Both the position numbers and the translations under genes were made by a program. A DNA stretch of 64,000 nucleotides from Amycolatopsis vancoresmycina (GTDB taxonomy: Bacteria; Actinomycetota; Actinomycetes; Mycobacteriales; Pseudonocardiaceae), in assembly GCF_000716785.1 (NCBI RefSeq), contig NZ_JNYY01000023.1, positions 35,946-99,945 of the forward strand, written 5' to 3'. Position 1 is the stretch's first letter. Every line of letters starts with the position of its first letter. The notes beneath the pieces were generated by a model, which did not search any database, was not told the origin of the DNA, and was given only the letters and a program-made list of their open reading frames with translations. Positions 1 through 9,040 of the stretch are shown one piece after another.

Positions 1-3000
1 CGCGTCCCGGTCGGCGACGTCGCAGGCCACCACCCGCACGCCGGCCCCCAGCTCGCGCACCAGGTCGGCCGCGCCGGGGGCGTCGGGACCGCGGCGGCTG
101 AGCAGCAGCAGGTGCCGCACGCCGTGCTCGGCGGCCAGGTGCCGGGCCAGCAGCCCGCCCAGGGTGCCGGTGCCGCCGGTGATCAGCACCGTGCCGTCCG
201 GGTCCAGCCGCCGCGGCAGGCGCAGGACCACCTTGCCCACGTGCCGGGCCTGGCTCATGAACCGGAACGCCTCGGGCGCCTGCCGGATGTCCCACCGCGT
301 CACCGGCAGCGGGGTCAGCCGGCCCGCTTCGAACAGCGCCACCAGCTCGCGCAGCATCTCCTGGATCCGGTCGGGGCCCGCCGTGCGGCCCAGGTCGTAG
401 GCTTCGTAGTGCACCCCCGGATGGGCGACGGCGACGACTTCGGCGTCGCGGATGTCGGTCTTGCCCAGCTCCAGGAACCGGCCGCCGGGCGACAGCAGGC
501 CGAGCGAGGCGTCGACGAACTCCCCCGACAGCGAGTTCAGCACCACGTCGACCCCGGCGAACCGGTCGGCGAACGCCAGCGATCGCGAACTGGCCAGGTG
601 CTCGTCGTCCAGGCCCTCGCCGCGCAGGACGTCCCACTTGGCCGGGCTCGCGGTGCCGAACACCTCCGCCCCGAAACAGCGGGCCAGGCGCACCGCCGCC
701 AGCCCGACCCCGCCCGCGGCCGCGTGCACCAGCACGCGGTCGCCGGCTCCGACGTCACCCAGGTCGCGCAGCCCGTACAGGGCGGTCAGGAACGCGACCG
801 GCACCGATGCGGCCACCTCGAACGACCAGCCGGACGGCACCTCGGTGACCAGCCGCGCGTCCACGACCACCACCGGGCCGAAGCCGCCGAACGCCCCGCC
901 GAGCACGCCCATCACGCGGGAGCCTTCGCGCAGCCCGGAAACCCCCGGGCCGAGCTCGGTCACGACCCCGGCGAACTCGCCGCCGATCCCTTCCTGACCG
1001 GGCACCATGCCCAGCGACACCAGCACATCGCGGAAGTTGACGCCCGCCGCGCGCACCTCGACCCGGAGTTCGCCGTCTTCCAGGGGCCGCAGCGCTTCGG
1101 GGCACGGCACCGGCCGCAGGTCCGCCAGGGTGCGCCCTTCGCCGCTCTCCAGCCGCCACGGGGCCGAGCCGACCGGTTCCGGGCCGAGCGCCCGGACCAG
1201 CCGCGGCAGCAGCACGGTGCCGCCCCGGACGGCCGCCTGCGGCTCGCCCGAGGCCACCACCGCGGTGACCAGCTCCCGCGACGCCGCGAGGTCGTCCACG
1301 TCCACCAGCACGATCCGGCCCGGGTTCTCCGACTGGGCCGACCGCACCAGTCCCCACACCGCGGCGGCCGCGGGGTCGACGAAGACGCCCGGATCGCCGG
1401 CCGCCACGGCGTGCCGGGTCAGGACGACGAGCTGGTCGTCGCCGGCCCGCTCGTCGGCCAGCCAGCGCTGCACCGTCGCCAGCGTGTGTTCGAGCGCCGC
1501 CCGGACGTCGCTCCCGGCCGGCACCTCGGCCACGGTCATCGGCACCGGCTCGGCGACCGGCGCCACGGGCGCCGCGGTCCACTCGACACGCAGCAGCGAG
1601 TCCGGCACCGGGTCGCGGTGCGCCAGGCGGTCGGTGTCCACGGGCCGCAGCACCAGGGAGGCGATCGACGCCACCGGTGCGCCGGCCGGGTCGGTCACGT
1701 CGAGGGAAACGCCGTCGGCGCCGATCGGCACCGCCCGCACCCGCAGGGCCGAAGCGCCGGACGCGTGCAGGGCCACGCCGGTCCAGGCGAACGGCAGCGG
1801 CGTCCGCCCGGACTCGGCCGGCTGGTCGTGGCAGAAGGTGCTCGCGTGGAGCGCGGCGTCGAGCAGGGCCGGGTGCAGCCCGAACCCGGCGCCACCGTCG
1901 CCGTCGCCGGGCAGCGCGACCTCGGCGAACACCTCCCGGCCGCGGGTCCACACCCGCTGCAGGCCCTGGAACACCGGGCCGTACTCGTAGCCCTGGGCGA
2001 ACTGCCGCGGGTAGAAGCCGTCGACGTCGGCCGCCACCGCGCCGGGCGGCGGCCAGGCGGCGGGATCGGGCGACGGCGTCCCGGCGTCCGGTGCCAGGGT
2101 GCCGCTCGCGTGCCGGACCCACGAGGGATCGGTGCCGGCTTCGGCGGGCGCGGAGTAGACGCCGAACCGGCGGCGGCCGTCCGCCGACGGCGGGTCGAGC
2201 TGGAGCTGGATCCGGACGGCGTCCGAGCCGGACAGCACCAGCGGCGTCTCGATGACCAGCTCGTCGACGACCGGGCACCCGGTTTCGTCGCCGCCGCGGA
2301 TCGCCAGCTCGACGAAGACGGTCCCGGGCACGAGGGTCACGCCCGACACCGCGTGGTCGGCCAGCCACGGGTGCGTCCGCGTGGACAACCGGCCGGTGAA
2401 CAGCACGCCTTCGCCGGCGGCCAAGCTCGTCGCGGCCCCCAGGATCGGGTGCTCCGCGGACACCAGCCCGGCGCCCGAGACGTCACCCGTGGCGGGTGTG
2501 CGGTGGAGCCAGAAGTGCTCCCGCTGGAACGCGTAGGTCGGCAGCGGGACGTGCCGCCCGTCGCGGCCGGCGAACCGGCCCCGCCAGTCCACCCCCACCC
2601 CGCGCACGAACAGCTCCGCCGCGCTCGTCAGGAGCCGGCGCAGCCCGCCGTCGTCGCGCCGCAGCGTGCCGGTCACCACCGTGGGGCCCTCGTCCCGGGT
2701 GTCGAGGACGTCCTGGATGGCGGTGGTCAGCACCGGGTGCGGGCTCACTTCGGTGAACACGCGGTGGCCCCGGTCCAGCAGCGCCTCGATCGCGGCCGCG
2801 AAGCCGACCGGGTGCCGGAGGTTGCGGTACCAGTACCCGGCGTCCAGTTCGGGACCGGCCAGCCACTCCTGGGTGACCGTCGACCACATCGGGACCTCGG
2901 CCGGGCCGGGCCGGACGTCGGCCAGTGTCTCCCGCAGCCGGTCGTGCAGGGCTTCGACGTGGTGGGTGTGGGAGGCGTAGTCCACCGGGATCATCCGGGC

Positions 3001-6000
3001 CCGCCCCCCGTCGGCCTCGCAGGCGGCCCGGATCGCGGCGAGCGCGTCGGGGTCGCCCGCGACGACCACGGACACCGGCCCGTTGACCGCGGCGACCTCC
3101 ACCCGCCCGGCCCACGGTGCCAGCCGCTCGGTGGCCTGTTCCACCGGCAGCGCGAGCGACAGCATGCCGCCCCGGCCGGCCAGGGACGCGGCGATGGCCT
3201 GGCTGCGCAACGCGACGACCTTCGCCGCGTCCGCCAGGGAAAGCGCGCCCGCCACGCAGGCGGCCGCGATCTCGCCCTGGGAGTGCCCGACGACGGCGTC
3301 CGGCGCCAGGCCCCAGGAGCGCCACACCTCGGCCAGGGCCACCATGACGGTGAACGAGGCCGGCTGCACCACGTCGACCCGGTCGAGGCCCGGCGCGTCC
3401 GGTGCCCCGCGGAGCACCTCGGTCACCGACCAGTCGACCCACGGGGACAACGCCTTCTCGCACTCCGCCACCACTTCGGCGAAAACCGGGGAGTCCGCCA
3501 GCAGGTCGCGTCCCATGCCGGCCCACTGCGCGCCTTGACCCGGGAAGACGAACACGCGCTTGCCTTCCACGTCGGCGCTGCCCGAGACGACACCGGCAGC
3601 CGCGGCGCCCCCGGCCAGCGCGCGCAGCCCGGCCACCGCCTCGGCGCGGTCGGCGGCCGGCACCACCGCCCGGTCGGGCAGCAGCGCCCGGCTCGTCACC
3701 AAGGCCGCACCGACGTCGGCGAGGGCGTCGCCACTTTTGTCCACAAAGGACGCCAGGCGGGCCGCTTGGCCGCGCAGGGCGGCCGGGCCACGGCCCGAGA
3801 CGACGAGCGGTACCAGATCCGGTACGCCCGCGAGTTCCGCCGGGTCCGGTGCGTGGTCCGGCGCCTGTTCGAGGATCACGTGCGCGTTGGTCCCGCTGAT
3901 CCCGAACGACGACACCCCGGCCCGGCGCGGCCGGTCCGCCTTCGGCCACTCCCGCTGCTCGGTCAGCAACCGCACCTCGCCCGCCGACCAGTCCACCGCC
4001 GGGGTCGGCTCGTCCACGTGCAAGGTCTGCGGCAGCACCCCGCGCTGCATCGCCTCGACCATCTTGATCACCCCGGCCACCCCGGCGGCACCTTGGGTGT
4101 GGCCGATGTTCGACTTGATCGACCCCAGCCACAACGGCTCTTCACGATCCTGCCCATACGTCGCCAACAACGCCTGCGCCTCGATCGGGTCACCCAACGA
4201 GGTGCCGGTGCCGTGCGCTTCGACCGCATCGACGTCCGAAGTGGACAGACCGGCACTGGCCAGGGCCGCCTGGATCACCCGCTGCTGCGACGGGCCATTC
4301 GGCGCGGTCAGGCCGTTGGAAGCACCATCCTGGTTCACCGCCGAACCCGCCACCACACCCAGCACACGATGTCCGCGTTCCAGCGCTACCGACAACCGTT
4401 CCAGCAAAATCAGCCCGGCGCCTTCGCCCCAGCCCGTACCGTCCGCACCCCCGGCGAACGGCTTGCACCGGCCGTCCTCGGCCAACCCGCGCTGGCGGCT
4501 GAACTCCACGAACGACACTGGTGTCGCCATCACCGTCACGCCACCGGCCAATGCCAAGGAGCACTCACCACGCCGCAACGCCTGCGCCGCCAGGTGAATC
4601 GCCACCAGCGACGACGAACAGGCCGTGTCCACCGTCAACGCCGGACCCACGAAACCCAGTGCATACGCCACCCGGCCGGACGCGACACTGCCGGCGGTTC
4701 CGGTGCCGATGTAGCCCACCAGGTCCGGCGGCACCGGCTCGGTACCGGGGCCGTAGTCGTGGTGCATCACACCGGCGAACACGCCGACGTCGCCGCCGCG
4801 CAGGGTCGCCGGGTCGATGCCCGCGTTCTCGAAGGTCTCCCACGACGTTTCCAGCAACAGCCGCTGCTGCGGATCCATCGCCAACGCCTCCCGCGGGGAA
4901 ATCCCGAAGAACCCCGCATCGAACCCCGCCGCATCCGCCAGGAAACCACCCTCCCGGACATACGACGTCCCCGCCCGAGCCGGATCCGGGTCGAACAACC
5001 GGTCCAAATCCCAGCCGCGGTTATCCGGGAATTCCCCGATCGCGTCCCGGCCCGCATCCACCAGGTCCCACAACTGCTCCGGTGACGCCACCCCGCCCGG
5101 GAAGCGGCACGCCATCCCGACGATCGCGATCGGCTCGTCTACAAAGGAGGGAGCCGGAACCGGCGGCGCCTCGGTGCCGCCCAGCAGTTCCCGTTTCAGG
5201 TAGCGGGCGACGGCGTTCGGGTTCGGGTGGTCGAAGGCCAGCGTGGCCGGCAGGGCGAGCCCGGTCGCGGCGCTGAGCCGGTTCCGCAGTTCGACCGCGT
5301 TCACCGAGGTGAAGCCCAGCTCGCGGAAGGCGCGCTCCGCCGCGACCGCGCGGCCGCCGGGCAAGCCGGCCACGTGCGCGGTTTCGGCCCGCACCAGCTC
5401 GGCGAGCAGGGCGACCTGGTCGCCGTCCGCCGTGCCGGCCAGCCGGCGTCGCCACTCTTCCGTCGCTTCGGCGGACGGCGCCGGCGCGTCGGCCAGGCCG
5501 AGCAGTTCACGCAGGAGGTTCGGCACCGCACGCTGTTCCGCCTCGCCCTGCGCGGCGAGGTTCAGGCGCAGCGCGACAAGAGAAGTCCGGCCGGCCGCGA
5601 GCGCACCCTCGAAGACCGCGAGTCCTTCGTCGACGGAGAGCGTGGTCGCGCCGCCGGTTCCTGGCTCCCCGATGTCCCAGGACAGCGCCACGGCGGGCAG
5701 ACCGAGGGCCCGGCGATGGTGTGCCAGCGCCTCGAAGCAGGCCGTGGTGGCCGAGGGTGCGCCGTCGGCCAGCAGGCCCGCCACCGGGGACACGAGCAGG
5801 AAGGTCGACACCCCGGCGCCGAGCGTCAGCTCGTGGAGGTTCCGGGCCGCGTCCACCACGGCCCGGCCGAACGGCGCGGCGGGCTGGACGTGCACCACGG
5901 CCGTGACGGGCCGGTCCAGCCCGGCCAGCAGCGCCGCGAGCGCCGTCCGGTCGCCGGGGTCGGTGGCCACCAGGGTCGCGGTCACGCCCGCCTCGGTCAG

Positions 6001-8220
6001 GTCGGCCGCCAGCCGCACCGCCGCCTCGTCCTCGAGGGCACCGGGGTCCAGCAGCAGGACGTGGCGGGCGCCGCGGGTGGTGGCCAGGTGCCGCGCGACG
6101 GCCGCGGCGGCAGGGTCGGTGACGCCGGTGACCAGCACCGTGCCGGAGGTGTCGACCTCGCCGGTGACTTCGGCGCCGGAGGTCGACACCCGGGCCAGCC
6201 GGGGCACCAGCACCGCGCCGGCGCGCACGAGCGTGCGGGGTTCGCCGGCGGCGACGGCATCGCGGACCGCCGCGGCCCACTCGTCGCCGCCCTCCTCCGG
6301 CTCCGCGACCACAACGGAAAGCCGGCCGGGGTACTCGCTCATCGCTTCCGAGAGCGGCGCGTAGGCGAACGGGTCCCGCGCGCCGGTGTCAACGACGACC
6401 ACGCGGATCCCGGTCAGCCGTGCGTCGGCGAGCCACTGCCGCAGCCGGGTGGTCAGGCCGGCCGGCACGGCCACGACGGCCGGGGCCGGTTCGCCGTGGT
6501 CCAGCGCCTGGTCGAAGCCGTCGACGTCGGCATAGGCGTGCACCCGGGCGCCGGTCGCCTCCAGCCCGGCGGCCAGGCCGGGAACGTCGAGGCCCGCGAT
6601 GGCCCAGGTTTCGCCCGCGGGACGCGCCACCGGTCCGGCCGGGACCCAGCTGGTGCGGTAGAGGTGCTCGTGGTGGCTGTCGCCGATCGCCCGGAGGCGG
6701 GCGGGCAGGTCGAGCAACGCGTGCCGCTTGACCTTGCCCGACGCGGTCCTGGGCACCGCACCGATCTGGTAGATCGCCACCGGCACCTTGAAGAAGGCCA
6801 GCCGATCCCGGCAGACCCGCAGCACCTCCGCCGGATCGAAGTCGTCGGCCCCCGGTACGACGTAGACGACCGGCACCTCGCCGAGCACCCCGTGCGGCCG
6901 GCCCGCCGCCGCGACGTCGGCCACCCCGGGGACGCCCCGCACGACCTCTTCGATCTCCCCCGGGTGCACGTTCTCCCCGCCGCGGAGGATCAATTCCTTC
7001 ACCCGGCCGGTCACCGTCAGGAAACCCGACTCGTCGGCCCGGGCCAGATCACCCGTGCGCAACCACCCGTCCACCAGGACCTCGGCCGTCGCCGCCGGCT
7101 GGTTCCAGTACCCCAGCATCACGTTCGGGCCCCGGAGCCACACCTCCCCCTCCGCGCCGACCGCCACGTCCGACGCGCCTTCGCCGACCAGCCGCACCGC
7201 CACGCCCGGGACCGGCAGCCCGCACGACCCGGCCGGCCCGGCGCCCCGCCAGTTCACCGCGATCGCGCCGCAGGACTCCGTGCTGCCGTAGGCATCCACC
7301 AGCGGCACGCCGAACACGTCCTCGAAGGACCGGCGCAGGCCCGCCGGCAGCACCGCACCACCGACCAAGCCGGCCCGTACCGACGGCAGCACACCGCGGT
7401 CGCCGGAATCCACCAGGCCCTGGTACACCGTCGGCACCCCCGCCAGCACCGTCGGATCGAACTCCCCGGCCACCCGGACGACGTCACCGGCCGAAAACCC
7501 CGGCAGCACCCGCACCGAGGCCCCTACCGACACCGCGCCCAGCACGCACACCACGTGCGACAAGGAATGGAACAACGGCAAGGGCCACAGCACCCGGTCA
7601 TCCGCCGACAGGCCCAACGCCGGCACATAACTCGCCGCCACGGACCACAAACAACTCCGCTGCGTCGACACAACCCCCTTCGGCAACCCCGTCGTCCCCG
7701 ACGTGTAAAGAATCCACGCCGGCTCGTCCAGCCCCAGATCGTCACGAGCCGGCACCGGGGAGTCCGTTGTGGACAGCCTGGCGAACGAGCGGGTGCCCGC
7801 CGGGGCGGGTCCGTCGCCGGTCACGAGCAGCGCCCGGGCGGGCCGGTCCGCCAGCACCCGGCGGACCTGGTCGAGCCGCTCGGGATCGGTGATCACCACG
7901 GTGGCGCCGCTGTCGGCGAGGAAGTGGCCGAGTTCGGCGTCGGCCGAGCGCGGGTTCAGCGGCACGCCGATCGCGGCGGCGCGGGTGATCGCGAAGTAGC
8001 TTTCGACGGCTTCCACGCCGTTGCCGAGGTAGATCGCCACCCGGTCACCGCGGCCGGCACCGAGTGCGGCCAGGTGCCCGGCCAGCCGCCGCGTGCGCAG
8101 TTCCAGTTCGGCGTAGCCCACGGTGCGCCGTCCGTCGGCGTAGGCGATCTTGTCGCCGAACTCGTCCGCGTGCGCCCGCACCGTGTCAGGCAGAGGACGG
8201 ATCAACTCGGTACGCAGCAT
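1..8220 (-). CDS. Type I PKS: AHBA loading module plus fully reducing module 1 (partial)
   Basis: This is the first subunit of an ansamycin polyketide synthase; 2740 codons are visible and the frame runs off the left edge. Domain order by approximate residue: AMP-ligase 1-500 (YTSGTTGLPKG, GENVHPGE and PRTASGKV motifs), KR-like 510-880 with no intact TGGTG or YAAAN motif and so probably inactive, ACP with LGFTS (Ser972), KS with DTACSSS (Cys1201), AT with GHSQG (Ser1647) and YASH (1748-1751), DH with HAVSGVTLVP (His1956), ER with AAAGGVG, and the start of a KR (TGGTGTLGG). The A-KR-ACP layout is that of the RifA loading module for AHBA. GHSQG and YASH are methylmalonyl-CoA signatures, and DH-ER-KR predicts full reduction beside the arene, as in geldanamycin-type and ansamitocin-type compounds. 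The start ATG is at 8220. No amide synthase is in view. Confidence 0.93.
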   Translation of the reverse strand, partial: MLRTELIRPLPDTVRAHADEFGDKIAYADGRRTVGYAELELRTRRLAGHLAALGAGRGDRVAIYLGNGVEAVESYFAITRAAAIGVPLNPRSADAELGHFLADSGATVVITDPERLDQVRRVLADRPARALLVTGDGPAPAGTRSFARLSTTDSPVPARDDLGLDEPAWILYTSGTTGLPKGVVSTQRSCLWSVAASYVPALGLSADDRVLWPLPLFHSLSHVVCVLGAVSVGASVRVLPGFSAGDVVRVAGEFDPTVLAGVPTVYQGLVDSGDRGVLPSVRAGLVGGAVLPAGLRRSFEDVFGVPLVDAYGSTESCGAIAVNWRGAGPAGSCGLPVPGVAVRLVGEGASDVAVGAEGEVWLRGPNVMLGYWNQPAATAEVLVDGWLRTGDLARADESGFLTVTGRVKELILRGGENVHPGEIEEVVRGVPGVADVAAAGRPHGVLGEVPVVYVVPGADDFDPAEVLRVCRDRLAFFKVPVAIYQIGAVPRTASGKVKRHALLDLPARLRAIGDSHHEHLYRTSWVPAGPVARPAGETWAIAGLDVPGLAAGLEATGARVHAYADVDGFDQALDHGEPAPAVVAVPAGLTTRLRQWLADARLTGIRVVVVDTGARDPFAYAPLSEAMSEYPGRLSVVVAEPEEGGDEWAAAVRDAVAAGEPRTLVRAGAVLVPRLARVSTSGAEVTGEVDTSGTVLVTGVTDPAAAAVARHLATTRGARHVLLLDPGALEDEAAVRLAADLTEAGVTATLVATDPGDRTALAALLAGLDRPVTAVVHVQPAAPFGRAVVDAARNLHELTLGAGVSTFLLVSPVAGLLADGAPSATTACFEALAHHRRALGLPAVALSWDIGEPGTGGATTLSVDEGLAVFEGALAAGRTSLVALRLNLAAQGEAEQRAVPNLLRELLGLADAPAPSAEATEEWRRRLAGTADGDQVALLAELVRAETAHVAGLPGGRAVAAERAFRELGFTSVNAVELRNRLSAATGLALPATLAFDHPNPNAVARYLKRELLGGTEAPPVPAPSFVDEPIAIVGMACRFPGGVASPEQLWDLVDAGRDAIGEFPDNRGWDLDRLFDPDPARAGTSYVREGGFLADAAGFDAGFFGISPREALAMDPQQRLLLETSWETFENAGIDPATLRGGDVGVFAGVMHHDYGPGTEPVPPDLVGYIGTGTAGSVASGRVAYALGFVGPALTVDTACSSSLVAIHLAAQALRRGECSLALAGGVTVMATPVSFVEFSRQRGLAEDGRCKPFAGGADGTGWGEGAGLILLERLSVALERGHRVLGVVAGSAVNQDGASNGLTAPNGPSQQRVIQAALASAGLSTSDVDAVEAHGTGTSLGDPIEAQALLATYGQDREEPLWLGSIKSNIGHTQGAAGVAGVIKMVEAMQRGVLPQTLHVDEPTPAVDWSAGEVRLLTEQREWPKADRPRRAGVSSFGISGTNAHVILEQAPDHAPDPAELAGVPDLVPLVVSGRGPAALRGQAARLASFVDKSGDALADVGAALVTSRALLPDRAVVPAADRAEAVAGLRALAGGAAAAGVVSGSADVEGKRVFVFPGQGAQWAGMGRDLLADSPVFAEVVAECEKALSPWVDWSVTEVLRGAPDAPGLDRVDVVQPASFTVMVALAEVWRSWGLAPDAVVGHSQGEIAAACVAGALSLADAAKVVALRSQAIAASLAGRGGMLSLALPVEQATERLAPWAGRVEVAAVNGPVSVVVAGDPDALAAIRAACEADGGRARMIPVDYASHTHHVEALHDRLRETLADVRPGPAEVPMWSTVTQEWLAGPELDAGYWYRNLRHPVGFAAAIEALLDRGHRVFTEVSPHPVLTTAIQDVLDTRDEGPTVVTGTLRRDDGGLRRLLTSAAELFVRGVGVDWRGRFAGRDGRHVPLPTYAFQREHFWLHRTPATGDVSGAGLVSAEHPILGAATSLAAGEGVLFTGRLSTRTHPWLADHAVSGVTLVPGTVFVELAIRGGDETGCPVVDELVIETPLVLSGSDAVRIQLQLDPPSADGRRRFGVYSAPAEAGTDPSWVRHASGTLAPDAGTPSPDPAAWPPPGAVAADVDGFYPRQFAQGYEYGPVFQGLQRVWTRGREVFAEVALPGDGDGGAGFGLHPALLDAALHASTFCHDQPAESGRTPLPFAWTGVALHASGASALRVRAVPIGADGVSLDVTDPAGAPVASIASLVLRPVDTDRLAHRDPVPDSLLRVEWTAAPVAPVAEPVPMTVAEVPAGSDVRAALEHTLATVQRWLADERAGDDQLVVLTRHAVAAGDPGVFVDPAAAAVWGLVRSAQSENPGRIVLVDVDDLAASRELVTAVVASGEPQAAVRGGTVLLPRLVRALGPEPVGSAPWRLESGEGRTLADLRPVPCPEALRPLEDGELRVEVRAAGVNFRDVLVSLGMVPGQEGIGGEFAGVVTELGPGVSGLREGSRVMGVLGGAFGGFGPVVVVDARLVTEVPSGWSFEVAASVPVAFLTALYGLRDLGDVGAGDRVLVHAAAGGVGLAAVRLARCFGAEVFGTASPAKWDVLRGEGLDDEHLASSRSLAFADRFAGVDVVLNSLSGEFVDASLGLLSPGGRFLELGKTDIRDAEVVAVAHPGVHYEAYDLGRTAGPDRIQEMLRELVALFEAGRLTPLPVTRWDIRQAPEAFRFMSQARHVGKVVLRLPRRLDPDGTVLITGGTGTLGGLLARHLAAEHGVRHLLLLSRRGPDAPGAADLVRELGAGVRVVACDVADRDA
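6725..7753 (-). repeat. Adenylation-domain duplication, copy in PKS loading module
   Basis: This stretch inside the PKS AMP-ligase domain matches 12765-13793 at a constant offset of 6040 bp, with no net insertion or deletion at the points I compared. Blocks such as 7540-7753 are almost identical in DNA, while flanking parts of the two genes are clearly diverged. This patchy identity suggests gene conversion between the two ligase genes. Confidence 0.85.
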
Positions 8221-8531
8221 GCCGCCGACACCCCTTGGTCGAATGGGACGTCCCGGCGCGGTTCGCCGCCGCACTCCGGCGTGGCGCCGGGACCGTTCGG
8301 ACGGCACGTTCCCGCGAGACGGCCGTCCCGCCCAGTCTTGCCGGAGTTCCGGAATCGGTGCCCCCTAGCCGCCCCCCGGGGTGTCCCCAGCTTCACGGCG
8401 GAAAGGCCGACCCCCCTTGTCATCCCCCTGTCCGCGACGCTTTTCCCACCCTCCGCGCACGGGTGGACCCGCCGTCGGGCAAAACCCTAGGATAGGTGCG
8501 TTTCCCGGTTCACCGACTGGTGGGAGTGGTC
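8221..8531. other. Divergent intergenic region between PKS and cold-shock gene
   Basis: This 311-bp gap has no convincing coding capacity. It separates the start of the PKS from the start of the cold-shock-domain gene, so it should hold both promoters. It contains the G-rich box arrays at 8361-8430. I see no confident -35/-10 pair. Confidence 0.6.
8361..8430 (-). promoter_or_regulatory. 11-bp-phased G-rich boxes, PKS / cold-shock gene promoters
   Basis: Read on the minus strand there are two groups. CTAGGGGG (8361-8368), CCGGGGGG (8372-8379) and a weaker CTGGGGAC (8383-8390) are spaced by exactly 11 bp. A second pair, CAAGGGGG (8412-8419) and CAGGGGGA (8423-8430), is also 11 bp apart. The groups lie about 140-210 bp upstream of the PKS start and about 100-170 bp upstream of the cold-shock gene. 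Similar arrays occur at 14311-14340, 19472-19502 and 23385-23412. Binding by the LAL regulator is inference. Confidence 0.6.
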
Positions 8532-8930
8532 GTGGTCAAGGGTGTACTCGTGCGTTTCGACGAGACTCGAGGATACGGTTTCGCGTCGCCGGAAACGGGC
8601 GGGGACGACGTCTTCATCCACGTCAACGACCTCAGTTCCGACAAACGCCTGCTGGTCGCCGGGGCCACCCTGGAATTCGAGGTCGGGGACGGCGACCGGG
8701 GCCTGAAGGCCTCCGCCGTCCGCATCCTGCAGTCCCCGGCCGCGCGGCAGGCCGGCCCCGGGCCCGGCGCCGACGACGGCCTGTGCGACGTGCTGCCGAC
8801 CGGTGAATACCGCCAGGAAATCACCGAAGTGCTGCTCGGCGCCGACCCGGCCATCACGGGCGCGCAGATCATCCGCATCCGCGACGAGCTCGTCCGGCTC
8901 GCCCTCGCCCACGGCTGGCTCGAGGACTGA
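8532..8930 (+). CDS. Cold-shock-domain protein with C-terminal extension
   Basis: A 132-residue protein whose first 68 or so residues form a cold-shock domain: a variant RNP1 (GYGFASP) and RNP2 (DVFIHV) are visible. Family members bind single-stranded nucleic acid. Ordinary bacterial Csp proteins are about 65-70 residues, so the acidic, helical C-terminal extension of about 60 residues is unusual; its function is unknown to me. The GTG at 8532 is preferred because GGGAG lies 5 bases upstream. The gene is divergent from the PKS and shares its intergenic region. It may influence expression of the cluster or may simply be a passenger. Confidence 0.8.
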   Translation: MVKGVLVRFDETRGYGFASPETGGDDVFIHVNDLSSDKRLLVAGATLEFEVGDGDRGLKASAVRILQSPAARQAGPGPGADDGLCDVLPTGEYRQEITEVLLGADPAITGAQIIRIRDELVRLALAHGWLED

Positions 8931-8940
8931 CCCCGGCCGC

Positions 8941-8958
8941 CCCCCTAAAACCGCCCAG
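8941..8958. promoter_or_regulatory. Weak pair of 11-bp-spaced G-rich boxes upstream of the 9041 gene
   Basis: CCCCCTA at 8941-8947 and CGCCCAG at 8952-8958 on the plus strand are 11 bp apart and resemble the stronger box arrays of the cluster. They lie about 85-100 bp upstream of the start at 9041, a distance similar to several other arrays. The second half-site is poor, so this is only a tentative member of the set. Confidence 0.3.
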
Positions 8959-9040
8959 ACTTCCGGCGGGCCTGCGTCCCGGCCGGAAACCGGTGGTAGA
9001 AATCGGTGGTCACGGAACAGCCGATTCGGGAGTCGAGTTC

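Noticed and set aside
112..5085. Very long open frame on the plus strand opposite the PKS
   Set aside because: It is antisense to a PKS with recognisable KS, AT, DH and ER motifs. Its product is Arg/Gly/His/Pro-rich without family features, as expected from high-GC codon bias.
5227..8490. Long plus-strand open frame opposite the PKS loading module
   Set aside because: Antisense shadow of the ligase, KR-like and ACP coding sequence, with low-complexity composition and no ribosome-binding site or domain.
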